Below are positions 1 to 5,758 of a DNA stretch of 11,818 nucleotides, one piece after another. How positions within the stretch are numbered: position 1 is the stretch's first letter; every line of letters begins with the position of its first letter. Origin of the DNA: Candidatus Sulfotelmatobacter sp. (GTDB lineage: Bacteria > Acidobacteriota > Terriglobia > Terriglobales > Acidobacteriaceae); the NCBI GenBank assembly GCA_030044775.1, contig JASICF010000563.1:1-11818 (forward strand), written 5' to 3'. Both the position numbers and the translations under genes were made by a program. The notes beneath the pieces were generated by a model. That model did no database searches. It worked only from the letters and a program-made list of their open reading frames with translations, and was not told the DNA's origin.

Positions 1-1203
1 CGAGTGCGCGATCTTTTCGAGCAGGGCAAGAAGAACGCGCCTTGCATCATCTTCATTGATGAAATTGATGCGGTGGGGCGGCACCGTGGCGCCGGTCTAG
101 GTGGCGGACACGATGAACGGGAGCAGACGCTGAATCAGTTATTGGTCGAAATGGACGGTTTCGAGTCGAACGAAGGCGTCATTCTGATGGCCGCGACGAA
201 CCGCCCTGATGTTCTCGATCCGGCTTTGTTACGGCCCGGGCGCTTCGACCGTCGAGTCGTTGTGAGCCGTCCTGACGTGCGCGGACGGGAAGAAATTCTC
301 CGCGTGCATACGCGCAAGATTCCACTGGCGGAGGATGTCGATTTGTCCGTGTTGGCTCGTGGGACGCCAGGATTCTCCGGCGCCGACCTCGCGAATATGG
401 TCAATGAAGCGGCATTGGCGGCGGCGCGGCAGAATCGCAAAGCGGTGCTGATGTATGACTTCGAAGTTGCTAAAGATAAAGTGTTGATGGGCGTGGAGCG
501 CAAGTCGCTCATTCTTTCCGAGCAGGAAAAGAAAGTGACGGCTTACCACGAGGCCGGACACGCGCTGGTTGCGGCGAAGCTGCCGGGGTCCGATCCGGTA
601 CACAAGGTCACGATTATTCCGCGTGGCATGGCGCTGGGCGTGACCATGCAGTTGCCGATCGATGACCGGCACAATTACACTCGGGAATATCTGAAGACTG
701 ACCTGGCGATTCTGATGGGTGGCCGCTTGGCCGAGGAGATTTTCCTCAACCAGATGAGCACAGGCGCCGGCAACGACATCGAGCGCGCCACGGAAATGGC
801 CCGCAAGATGGTCTGCGAGTGGGGCATGAGCGATCTTGGCCCGCTCACATTTGGAAAGAAGGAAGAGCAGATCTTCCTGGGACGCGAGATCAGCCAGCAC
901 CGCGATTACAGTGAAGACACGGCGATCAAGATCGACGCCGAAGTACGAAAGCTGGTCAACAACGGGTACGACACGGCGAAGAACATTCTTGAAAGCAACC
1001 GTGATGTCCTGCAGAAGATCGCGGCGGCATTGTTGGAGCGGGAAGTCCTCGATGCGTCGGAAGTAATGATGCTGGTCGAGGGAAAGGAATTGCCTCCGAT
1101 GAAGTCTCCTTCGAAACCGGACGACGGCGTGCAGCAGGTACTGAAACCGGAGCCAGGACGACCTGGCATTGCGAAAGGCGGGGAGAGTCCGGCGAGAGCG
1201 TAA
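1..1203 (+). CDS. ftsH: ATP-dependent zinc metalloprotease FtsH, C-terminal part (5' end outside window)
   Basis: FtsH is a membrane-anchored AAA+ protease that unfolds and degrades membrane and short-lived cytosolic proteins. The reading frame is open from base 1 (CGA GTG CGC...), so the N-terminal membrane segments, Walker A and the start lie upstream; 400 residues are visible. Numbering from the GTG at base 4: Walker B (IIFIDEIDAVG, 15-25), the second region of homology with its arginine fingers (NRPDVLDPALLRPGRFDRR, Arg80 and Arg83), the lid domain, the zinc motif HEAGH at 182-186 with catalytic Glu183, and the probable third zinc ligand Asp258 in GAGNDIERAT. The C-terminal helical peptidase domain runs to about 365. 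After it comes a low-complexity Pro/Lys-rich tail of about 35 residues, as is common in FtsH. All catalytic residues in the visible part are intact. It ends 25 bases before a strong terminator, so it is the last gene of its transcript. Confidence 0.97.
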   Translation, partial: RVRDLFEQGKKNAPCIIFIDEIDAVGRHRGAGLGGGHDEREQTLNQLLVEMDGFESNEGVILMAATNRPDVLDPALLRPGRFDRRVVVSRPDVRGREEILRVHTRKIPLAEDVDLSVLARGTPGFSGADLANMVNEAALAAARQNRKAVLMYDFEVAKDKVLMGVERKSLILSEQEKKVTAYHEAGHALVAAKLPGSDPVHKVTIIPRGMALGVTMQLPIDDRHNYTREYLKTDLAILMGGRLAEEIFLNQMSTGAGNDIERATEMARKMVCEWGMSDLGPLTFGKKEEQIFLGREISQHRDYSEDTAIKIDAEVRKLVNNGYDTAKNILESNRDVLQKIAAALLEREVLDASEVMMLVEGKELPPMKSPSKPDDGVQQVLKPEPGRPGIAKGGESPARA

Positions 1204-1228
1204 ACCAGGTCCTGGATTCACAAAAATG

Positions 1229-1257
1229 AAGGGCGGCCGATCTGGCCGCCCTTTTTT
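1229..1257 (+). terminator. Intrinsic terminator after ftsH, probably bidirectional
   Basis: A 10-bp perfect stem (AAGGGCGGCC paired with GGCCGCCCTT) with a five-base GATCT loop, followed by a run of T that overlaps the stem end (1252-1257). On the minus strand the same stem is followed by TTCATTTTTG, a poorer but usable U-rich tail. It lies between the convergent ends of ftsH (1203) and the aldo/keto reductase (1281), where a shared terminator is expected. Confidence 0.9.
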
Positions 1258-1280
1258 CCGCTACATGCGGAGGGAGCACT

Positions 1281-2270
1281 CTACCCGTTCACGATTTTCA
1301 TCATGTGATCCGGATACCTCTGTCCGGCGGCAACTCCAGCCGGGAAGATTTCTTCGATGCGCTGGAGATCCGCTGAGTTCAGCTTCACGTCCAGAGCGGC
1401 GACGTTATCCTGCAGATATGTGCGCCGTTTTGTGCCGGGAATTGGAACGATGTTTTTATCCTGCGCTAGCACCCAGGCGAGTGCGAGTTGCGATGGTTTG
1501 CAACCCTTTTCTTTGGCGATCTCTTCGATTCCGCGCACCAGATCAAGATTCTTTCTGAAATTCTCGCCTTGAAATCGCGGAGAATGCCGGCGATAGTCAT
1601 CTTCAGGAAAGTCTTCCACCGTCCGGAATTGCCCCGTTAGAAAACCCCGACCGAGCGGACTGTACGCCACAAAGCCGATGCCAAGTTCGCGGCAGGTGGA
1701 AAGAATCTCCTCTTCCGGTTCACGGCTCCAAAGCGAATATTCCGTTTGCAGCGCGGTGATGGGATGAACCTTCGCGGCTCGCCGCAAGGTTTTAGGCGAA
1801 GCTTCGGAAAGCCCGATGTGCCGAATCTTTCCTTCCTGCACAAGCTGGGTCATAGCCCCAACCGTTTCTTCGATTGGAGTATTCGGGTCGACTCGATGCT
1901 GATAATAGAGGTCGATGGTCTCCACTCCCAGCCGCCGCAAACTGGATTCGCACGATTTGCGGATATAATCCGGTTTTCCATTGACGCCGCGGGCGTTGGG
2001 ATTCGCCGGATCGCGCACAATGCCGAACTTGGTTGCGAGCACCACTTTTTCGCGCTTGCCTTTGATAGCGCGGCCTACGAGTTCTTCATTCTTGTAGGGG
2101 CCGTAGACGTCAGCTGTGTCGAGAAAATTAATACCCAGTTCAAGCGCGCGACCAATGGTGGCGATGGATTCATCGTCATCGCGCCCGCCATAAAACTCCG
2201 ACATACCCATGCAGCCCAGCCCAATCGCAGAGACTTTTAGACCGCTGCGGCCCAGTTCACGAGATTCCAT
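1281..2270 (-). CDS. Aldo/keto reductase, NADPH-dependent
   Basis: A 329-residue cytosolic (alpha/beta)8-barrel oxidoreductase of the aldo/keto reductase superfamily, most like the bacterial AKR13/YakC-type group. It should reduce aldehydes or ketones with NADPH; the substrate cannot be told from sequence. The catalytic tetrad is visible: Asp51 and Tyr56 in FLDTADVYG, Lys81 in LATKFG, and His125 in YYQHRVD. The C-terminal nucleotide-binding element is present at about 275-290 (VPIPGTKRRTYLQDN). Length is normal for the family and no residue is missing. The start is well supported: a perfect AGGAGG at 2275-2280 lies four bases before the ATG. The gene is transcribed alone, diverging from the DinB-like gene and converging on ftsH. 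The family is certain; the physiological role is unknown. Confidence 0.95.
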   Translation of the reverse strand: MESRELGRSGLKVSAIGLGCMGMSEFYGGRDDDESIATIGRALELGINFLDTADVYGPYKNEELVGRAIKGKREKVVLATKFGIVRDPANPNARGVNGKPDYIRKSCESSLRRLGVETIDLYYQHRVDPNTPIEETVGAMTQLVQEGKIRHIGLSEASPKTLRRAAKVHPITALQTEYSLWSREPEEEILSTCRELGIGFVAYSPLGRGFLTGQFRTVEDFPEDDYRRHSPRFQGENFRKNLDLVRGIEEIAKEKGCKPSQLALAWVLAQDKNIVPIPGTKRRTYLQDNVAALDVKLNSADLQRIEEIFPAGVAAGQRYPDHMMKIVNG

Positions 2271-2352
2271 GATGCCTCCTGGCAGATAAACGACCTAATC
2301 CAATACCCTGCTTCTTCTTACTACAGATGCGCGATCCTCAACGTCAGATGGA

Positions 2353-2362
2353 AGGAATTCCT
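2353..2362. repeat. 10-base perfect palindrome AGGAATTCCT in divergent intergenic region
   Basis: Located in the 167-base region between the divergent aldo/keto reductase and DinB-like genes (2271-2437). Perfect two-fold symmetry. It could be an operator half-site cluster together with the 12-base palindrome 16 bases further on, but no regulator gene is adjacent, so this is only a candidate. Confidence 0.35.
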
Positions 2363-2378
2363 GAGTCGTCGACGGCGC

Positions 2379-2390
2379 TAGAGATCTCTA
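2379..2390. repeat. 12-base perfect palindrome TAGAGATCTCTA in divergent intergenic region
   Basis: Perfectly symmetric 12-base site about 48 bases upstream of the DinB-like start, in the same divergent intergenic region as AGGAATTCCT. The position suits a repressor or activator site for the plus-strand gene. No promoter hexamers with good spacing could be assigned with confidence in this region. Confidence 0.4.
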
Positions 2391-2437
2391 ATCTGGGATG
2401 AAATGGTTGAGCTAGAAAAAAAACAGACCGGAAAAAT

Positions 2438-2965
2438 ATGAGCCAGATTCCTCCGTGGTTCGAGCGCAAATTCGATTTTTCTTTTCCGGCCGAGTTGTAT
2501 CCGAACATTTGTGCGCGGCTGCGTGGGACTCCGGTCCGGCTGGAGGACGTGTTGAACGGGCGCGCCCACAAAACACTGACCGTCAAACCGCAGCAAAAAT
2601 GGTCGGCGCAGGAGCATGTCGGGCACTTGCTCGATCTGGAACCACTATGGCTGGCGCGCGTAGAAGACTACGTGAAGGGCAGTAGCGTTCTCTCCGTTGC
2701 TGACCTGCAGAATCGAAAGACTGACGCGGCAAACTACAATTCGCGGCAGCTCGAAGAAATTTTGACCCAATTTCGTGCCGCGCGAAATCGGCTGCTTGAG
2801 CGAATCGAAGAAATAGACGCAGCTGTGTTCGCCCGTTCGATTCCGCACCCTCGCTTGAAGGTGCCGATGCGGCTCGTGGATCACTTATTTTTCGTCGCCG
2901 AGCACGATGATCATCACCTGGCGAAGACCTGGGAGTTACTGAACTCCAATGGACTATCTGATTAA
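2438..2965 (+). CDS. DinB-like four-helix-bundle protein (DinB_2 superfamily)
   Basis: A 175-residue protein with the layout of the DinB/YfiT-like superfamily: a four-helix bundle that usually binds one metal ion through three histidines. Some members are thiol (for example bacillithiol or mycothiol) transferases; many have no known function. The expected triad is present: His63 (or His60) in WSAQEHVGHLLDLE, and His156 plus His160 in the C-terminal motif VAEHDDHHLAKTWEL. The start ATG has only a weak GGA five bases upstream and follows an A8 tract (2416-2423). The stop overlaps the selD stop on the other strand: TTAA at 2962-2965 encodes both. There is no partner gene in an operon, so the substrate is unknown. 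The family call is strong, the activity is open. Confidence 0.88.
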   Translation: MSQIPPWFERKFDFSFPAELYPNICARLRGTPVRLEDVLNGRAHKTLTVKPQQKWSAQEHVGHLLDLEPLWLARVEDYVKGSSVLSVADLQNRKTDAANYNSRQLEEILTQFRAARNRLLERIEEIDAAVFARSIPHPRLKVPMRLVDHLFFVAEHDDHHLAKTWELLNSNGLSD

Positions 2966-4014
2966 GCGGTCACCGCGATGAGCGGTTTTATGCGGGGTAT
3001 AACTTCGCCAATCTGCGCCGCCGGCACTTGCGCCGACCTGAGAGCGGCGACAAGTCTTGAAGCATCTTCGGCTGCCAGGGAAATCAGCAGACCTCCAGCC
3101 GTTTGCGGATCGAAAAGCAAGGCCTTGACTTCCTCGTCGATGGGCTTCTCATAGCCAACCACGCATTCGGCAAAATCCCGATTGTTATGCAAGCCCCCGG
3201 GTACATATCCAGCGTGTATGCATTCCATGGCCCCGGGAAGAATGGCGATTTGGCTGGACCGGAAGCGCAAGGAGACATCCGAGGCCATCGCCATTTCGCG
3301 GGCGTGCCCGATCAGGCCGAAACCGGTGATGTCCGTCACGGCATGAACCCGCAGATTCGCCTGCTCAAGAATCTCCGCTGCTTGCCTGTTGAGAGTGGTC
3401 ATTGAACGGACCGCAGCATCAATCCAAGCTGCTTCGGCCCTCTCTTTTTTTATCGCGGTTGAAATCACTCCCGTGCCAAGCGCCTTCGTGAGAATCAGTG
3501 CGTCGCCCGGTTTAGCCCTTGCATTGGTGAGAATTTTTTTCGGATTTACCATGCCGGTGACGGCGTAGCCAAATTTCGTTTCCTCATCCCGAATGCTGTG
3601 CCCGCCAATGACGGTGCATCCCGCCTCGATCATTTTCGATAACCCGCCGGCGAGGATGCGCTCGAGGATTTCGAGATCGGCTTTGTCAGGAAAGCAAACC
3701 AGAGCGAGCGCAGTCAGTGGCTTTCCGCCCATGGCATAAACATCGCTGAGCGAATTTGTGGCTGCAATCTGACCAAACGTGTAGGGATCGTCGACGATTG
3801 GCGTGAAAAAGTCGACCGTTTGCACCAGCGCCTGATCGGGCGCGATTCGATACACTCCGGCGTCGTCGGCGTGGTCGAAGCCGACTAGAACGTTCGGGTC
3901 ATGCTGCCGGGCTAATTTCCCAAGCACCTTGTCCAGCGCCGCCGGACTCAGCTTGGAAGCTCAACCCGCAGCTTTCACCGACTCCGTCAGGCGGAATGGC
4001 TTGGCGTCAGCCAT
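2962..4014 (-). CDS. selD: Selenide, water dikinase (selenophosphate synthetase) with selenocysteine in the active site, read through TGA
   Basis: SelD makes selenophosphate from selenide and ATP, the selenium donor for selenocysteine and for 2-selenouridine in tRNA. The whole gene needs translation of an in-frame TGA (3961-3963). From the ATG at 4014 the protein is 350 residues, close to the roughly 347 of E. coli SelD. The active-site stretch reads LTESVKAAGUASKLSP, with U = TGA at residue 18 and the essential Lys at 21, matching the Cys17/Lys20 arrangement of the E. coli enzyme. Further conserved blocks are GFDHADDA (45-52), QTVDF (65-69), NSLSDVYAMGG (87-97), GGHSIRDE (137-144) and VTDITGFGLIGHA (226-238). 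Treating TGA as a stop leaves only a GTG-start fragment from 3927 without the catalytic site. No in-frame start lies upstream of 4014 before the toxin gene, and no clear Shine-Dalgarno sequence is seen. It lies 47 bases after vapC on the same strand. Sec-containing SelD is a known variant; the alternative is a sequence error in a TGC/TGT codon. Confidence 0.95.
2972..2990 (+). terminator. Weak candidate terminator after the DinB-like gene
   Basis: Stem ACCGC/GCGGT with a GATGA loop followed by TTTTA, starting seven bases after the DinB-like stop. The stem is only five pairs and the sequence also encodes the C-terminus of SelD on the other strand, so the hairpin may be coincidental. Confidence 0.25.
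3918..3961 (-). promoter_or_regulatory. Bacterial SECIS-like hairpin directing Sec insertion in selD
   Basis: Just after the TGA the mRNA can fold into a two-part stem. The outer helix pairs TTCCAAGC (3958-3951) with GCTTGGGA (3925-3918), eight pairs with one G-U. The inner helix pairs GTCCGGC (3947-3941) with GCTGGAC (3937-3931), seven pairs with one G-U, closed by a GGC loop at 3940-3938. A small internal loop (TGA against AAGGT) separates them. The apical loop is about 20 bases after the TGA, the spacing at which SelB recognises bacterial SECIS elements inside the coding region. The loop does not obviously show the GU seen in E. coli fdhF, but bacterial SECIS loops are weakly conserved between lineages. 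Confidence 0.7.
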
Positions 4015-4061
4015 GGACTCATTGTAACGGGTGCATGAGGTGACAACGAGGAATAGGACCC

Positions 4062-4493
4062 TTACAGTGCACCCAACCACTTGACCGGCAAGTAAGCCGC
4101 GAGCGAGTTCGCCAACCGCTCGTCTGCAGTGATCATTTGCGATCTCGATTGGACAGCCAGCGCCACGTAGAGGCAGTCATAAACGCTGCGATCGTGTGCG
4201 AATGCGATTTGCAAAGCGTCCGTCATTAGATCAAGAGAAGGCACGGTGGGGAAATTCTGATCTTTCATTTCGACCGCGATCTGTTGCGCGACCGTGCGGA
4301 GCCAGCGCCCTTGACGCGATCCTTTCCAGAGAACATTGCTGACCTCGGCCCAAAAAATATCTGGGACGAGAAAGTCGACCTCTCCCTTCGCATACTGCTG
4401 TAGAAGACGCAAGGATTCAGCGGCCAAAGGCTCACTCGCCGCCGGTAAGGTCCATTTCAGGGCTACGCTCGCGTCGAGCACCAATCGATTCAA
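4062..4493 (-). CDS. vapC: PIN-domain ribonuclease toxin, VapC-type
   Basis: A 143-residue single PIN domain, the normal length of a VapC toxin: a magnesium-dependent RNase that cleaves tRNA or rRNA when not neutralised. The acidic cluster is complete: Asp7 (LVLDASVALKW), Glu50 (FWAEVSNVLW), Asp106 (YDCLYVALA; Asp101 is nearby) and Asp124 (ITADERLA). The start is a TTG at 4493-4491 that overlaps the antitoxin stop (TTGA), with AGAGGA at 4508-4503 as a plausible ribosome site inside the end of the antitoxin gene. This points to translational coupling that keeps toxin yield below antitoxin. All active-site residues are present, so it should be functional. It is encoded directly upstream of selD, with no evident functional link. 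Confidence 0.93.
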   Translation of the reverse strand: MNRLVLDASVALKWTLPAASEPLAAESLRLLQQYAKGEVDFLVPDIFWAEVSNVLWKGSRQGRWLRTVAQQIAVEMKDQNFPTVPSLDLMTDALQIAFAHDRSVYDCLYVALAVQSRSQMITADERLANSLAAYLPVKWLGAL

Positions 4494-4741
4494 CGCTCAC
4501 GGTCCTCTTGGACCATTAGCTCGGAAGTTGGGAGCGATTCGCGAGTGTCCGATTTATGAGAGCGGAATTTCTCCATCTGCCGGTAAAAGTGCTCGCGCCG
4601 CTTCAGTTCGGCCGCCGTCGGGATGTCTCGTTCCAGAAGTGATATCACCTCAGCGGCGATTGATTTCCGGTGTTCTCGCGCACGCCGCCGCAACCCACGG
4701 TAGAGTTCATCCGGCACATTTTCGACGTAAAGTGTTGGCAT
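4490..4741 (-). CDS. vapB: Ribbon-helix-helix antitoxin, VapB/FitA-like
   Basis: An 83-residue antitoxin paired with the PIN toxin that follows it. Residues 2-40 have the FitA/Arc-type ribbon-helix-helix pattern: a short strand TLYVENVPDEL, then two helices (LYRGLRRRAREHRKS and IAAEVISLLERDI). It would bind operator DNA as a dimer. The charged, probably unfolded C-terminus (about 45-83) would wrap the toxin. The ATG at 4741 has AGGA at 4752-4749, seven bases upstream. It is the first gene of the pair and overlaps the toxin by four bases. Such antitoxins repress their own promoter; a palindrome CCATATGG lies about 30 bases upstream. Confidence 0.9.
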   Translation of the reverse strand: MPTLYVENVPDELYRGLRRRAREHRKSIAAEVISLLERDIPTAAELKRREHFYRQMEKFRSHKSDTRESLPTSELMVQEDRER

Positions 4742-4758
4742 TGGGTAGTCCTAGGGAA

Positions 4759-4778
4759 AGTATATCATAACCATATGG
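4759..4778 (-). promoter_or_regulatory. Candidate vapBC promoter -10 region with palindromic operator CCATATGG
   Basis: On the minus strand, 17 bases upstream of the antitoxin ATG, there is TATACT (4764-4759) with an overlapping alternative TATGAT (4769-4764). The perfect 8-base palindrome CCATATGG (4771-4778) sits directly upstream, where an autoregulating ribbon-helix-helix antitoxin would bind. This stretch is AT-rich against a GC-rich background. No convincing -35 hexamer is seen. Confidence 0.4.
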
Positions 4779-4824
4779 ATTAGCCCGTGCGATCGATAAT
4801 TGCGGTTTTGGTGTCGAATCGGGT

Positions 4825-5328
4825 CTATTTAAAAGTAACGTCCGTTACCTGGATGTCGGGGTACTGGCGGTTCCACTGTGCGGAAATAGACTCAAAGGTC
4901 AACCGAAACTGCTGGCTCTGCCCGGGGCCGAGGGGCGAGGCGACCAGGTCGACCGCCTCGGGATAGGGGCCGCTGGTTTTCAGCACTTGCAGCGGAACTT
5001 CTTCGCGCTGCGCCAGTTGCCCCAGGTCGTCTTTGAATGTGACCTCGACCATGGCCCGCGTGACGGTGTTGGCACCGGTGTTGGTAACCGTGCCATCGAC
5101 GTAGTTAACCGTGGCGCCGACAAAATTTTCGGCGGCGCTCATTTTGAAATCAGAGAGCTTGAGGTTGGCAGCGTAAGGGGGTGGACCCAAGCTTTTCTTT
5201 GGGGGTGTGCGCAGAAGAAAAGCTACGGCCCCGACAACCACGATCACGGCAACAATCGCGATGACAATGGTTTTCCGGCTGGAATCGGGTTCTTCGGCTA
5301 CCGGACTTGGCTGGATCAAGCCGCCCAT
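4825..5328 (-). CDS. Membrane-anchored protein with C-terminal beta-rich domain (DUF2393/FxLYD-like)
   Basis: A 167-residue protein with a short polar N-terminus, one strongly hydrophobic segment (about 20-39, IVIAIVAVIVVVGAVAFLL), a proline-rich linker (PPKKSLGPPPYAANL) and an extracytoplasmic domain. That domain (about 56-167) reads like an immunoglobulin-fold module of the DUF2393 or FxLYD kind, with phrases such as VDGTVTNTGANTVTRAMVEVTFKDDLGQ and LGPGQSQQFRLTFESISAQW. I think DUF2393, a family I associate with acidobacteria, is the closer match, but this is from memory of its pattern. There are no catalytic motifs and the function is unknown. It follows the four-helix membrane gene by 21 bases and is probably co-transcribed. 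No strong ribosome site precedes the ATG. Confidence 0.75.
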   Translation of the reverse strand: MGGLIQPSPVAEEPDSSRKTIVIAIVAVIVVVGAVAFLLRTPPKKSLGPPPYAANLKLSDFKMSAAENFVGATVNYVDGTVTNTGANTVTRAMVEVTFKDDLGQLAQREEVPLQVLKTSGPYPEAVDLVASPLGPGQSQQFRLTFESISAQWNRQYPDIQVTDVTFK

Positions 5329-5349
5329 GCAAGAAGATTGTACCGGAGT

Positions 5350-5715
5350 TCAGTTGCTAGTCTTGAGATAAGCTGCGACGAAAAGCAGGCCAAACACTAA
5401 ATCAACACAGCCCAGCCCCAGATCGCCCGGCGTAAGCCGGTGCTGTAGGTAAAGCACGACAAAGGTCGCTCCTCCGCCAAATTTCTCGATCATGGAAGGA
5501 ATCATCATCGGCCGAAGCCGGATCGGATCGCGCGCGATAACAAAGAACACGATCTGAAAAGCCAGCCCCACCGCTGCGAAACCATAGTAAAAACCTGGAT
5601 GCGTGATCGGCGGAGGATCCTGGCGGCCTATGACATCGAAAAGAAAATAAAGCGGAGCCAGCACGAGTACACCCCAGATGCCGGCGATTAGAAAAGTGAT
5701 CTTTGCGAATTTCAT
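5350..5715 (-). CDS. Small four-helix integral membrane protein, unknown function
   Basis: A 121-residue, very hydrophobic protein with four likely transmembrane helices at about 5-27, 41-61, 70-91 and 97-117. A conserved-looking loop DPPPITHPGFYYGF (33-46) lies between helices 1 and 2, and a basic loop RDPIRLRP (62-69) follows helix 2. I do not recognise a named family. No transport or enzyme motif is visible. The gene sits 43 bases downstream of the amidohydrolase and 21 bases upstream of the one-helix protein, so it is probably part of the same transcript. No good Shine-Dalgarno sequence is seen before the ATG. That it is a real gene is supported by membrane-helix periodicity over its full length and tight packing between neighbours. 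Confidence 0.75.
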   Translation of the reverse strand: MKFAKITFLIAGIWGVLVLAPLYFLFDVIGRQDPPPITHPGFYYGFAAVGLAFQIVFFVIARDPIRLRPMMIPSMIEKFGGGATFVVLYLQHRLTPGDLGLGCVDLVFGLLFVAAYLKTSN

Positions 5716-5758
5716 GTTGCCAAATGTGAGGAACTAACCCACCCGCAAAATACCCCGA

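Noticed and set aside
229..1221. A 330-residue minus-strand frame antisense to ftsH
   Set aside because: It is a mirror frame of a highly conserved FtsH gene; its His/Arg-rich translation matches nothing and it has no start signals.
1746..2240. A 164-residue plus-strand frame antisense to the aldo/keto reductase
   Set aside because: The minus strand has the complete catalytic tetrad and a perfect ribosome site; the plus frame is a shadow.
2645..2884. Minus-strand frame inside the DinB-like gene as a separate small gene
   Set aside because: The plus-strand frame carries the conserved histidine pattern; the antisense frame has none.
2962..3927. A 321-residue selD frame starting at GTG 3927 as the complete gene
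   Set aside because: It lacks the catalytic N-terminus; the frame continues upstream through one TGA to an ATG with a perfect SelD active-site motif, so the GTG is an internal codon.
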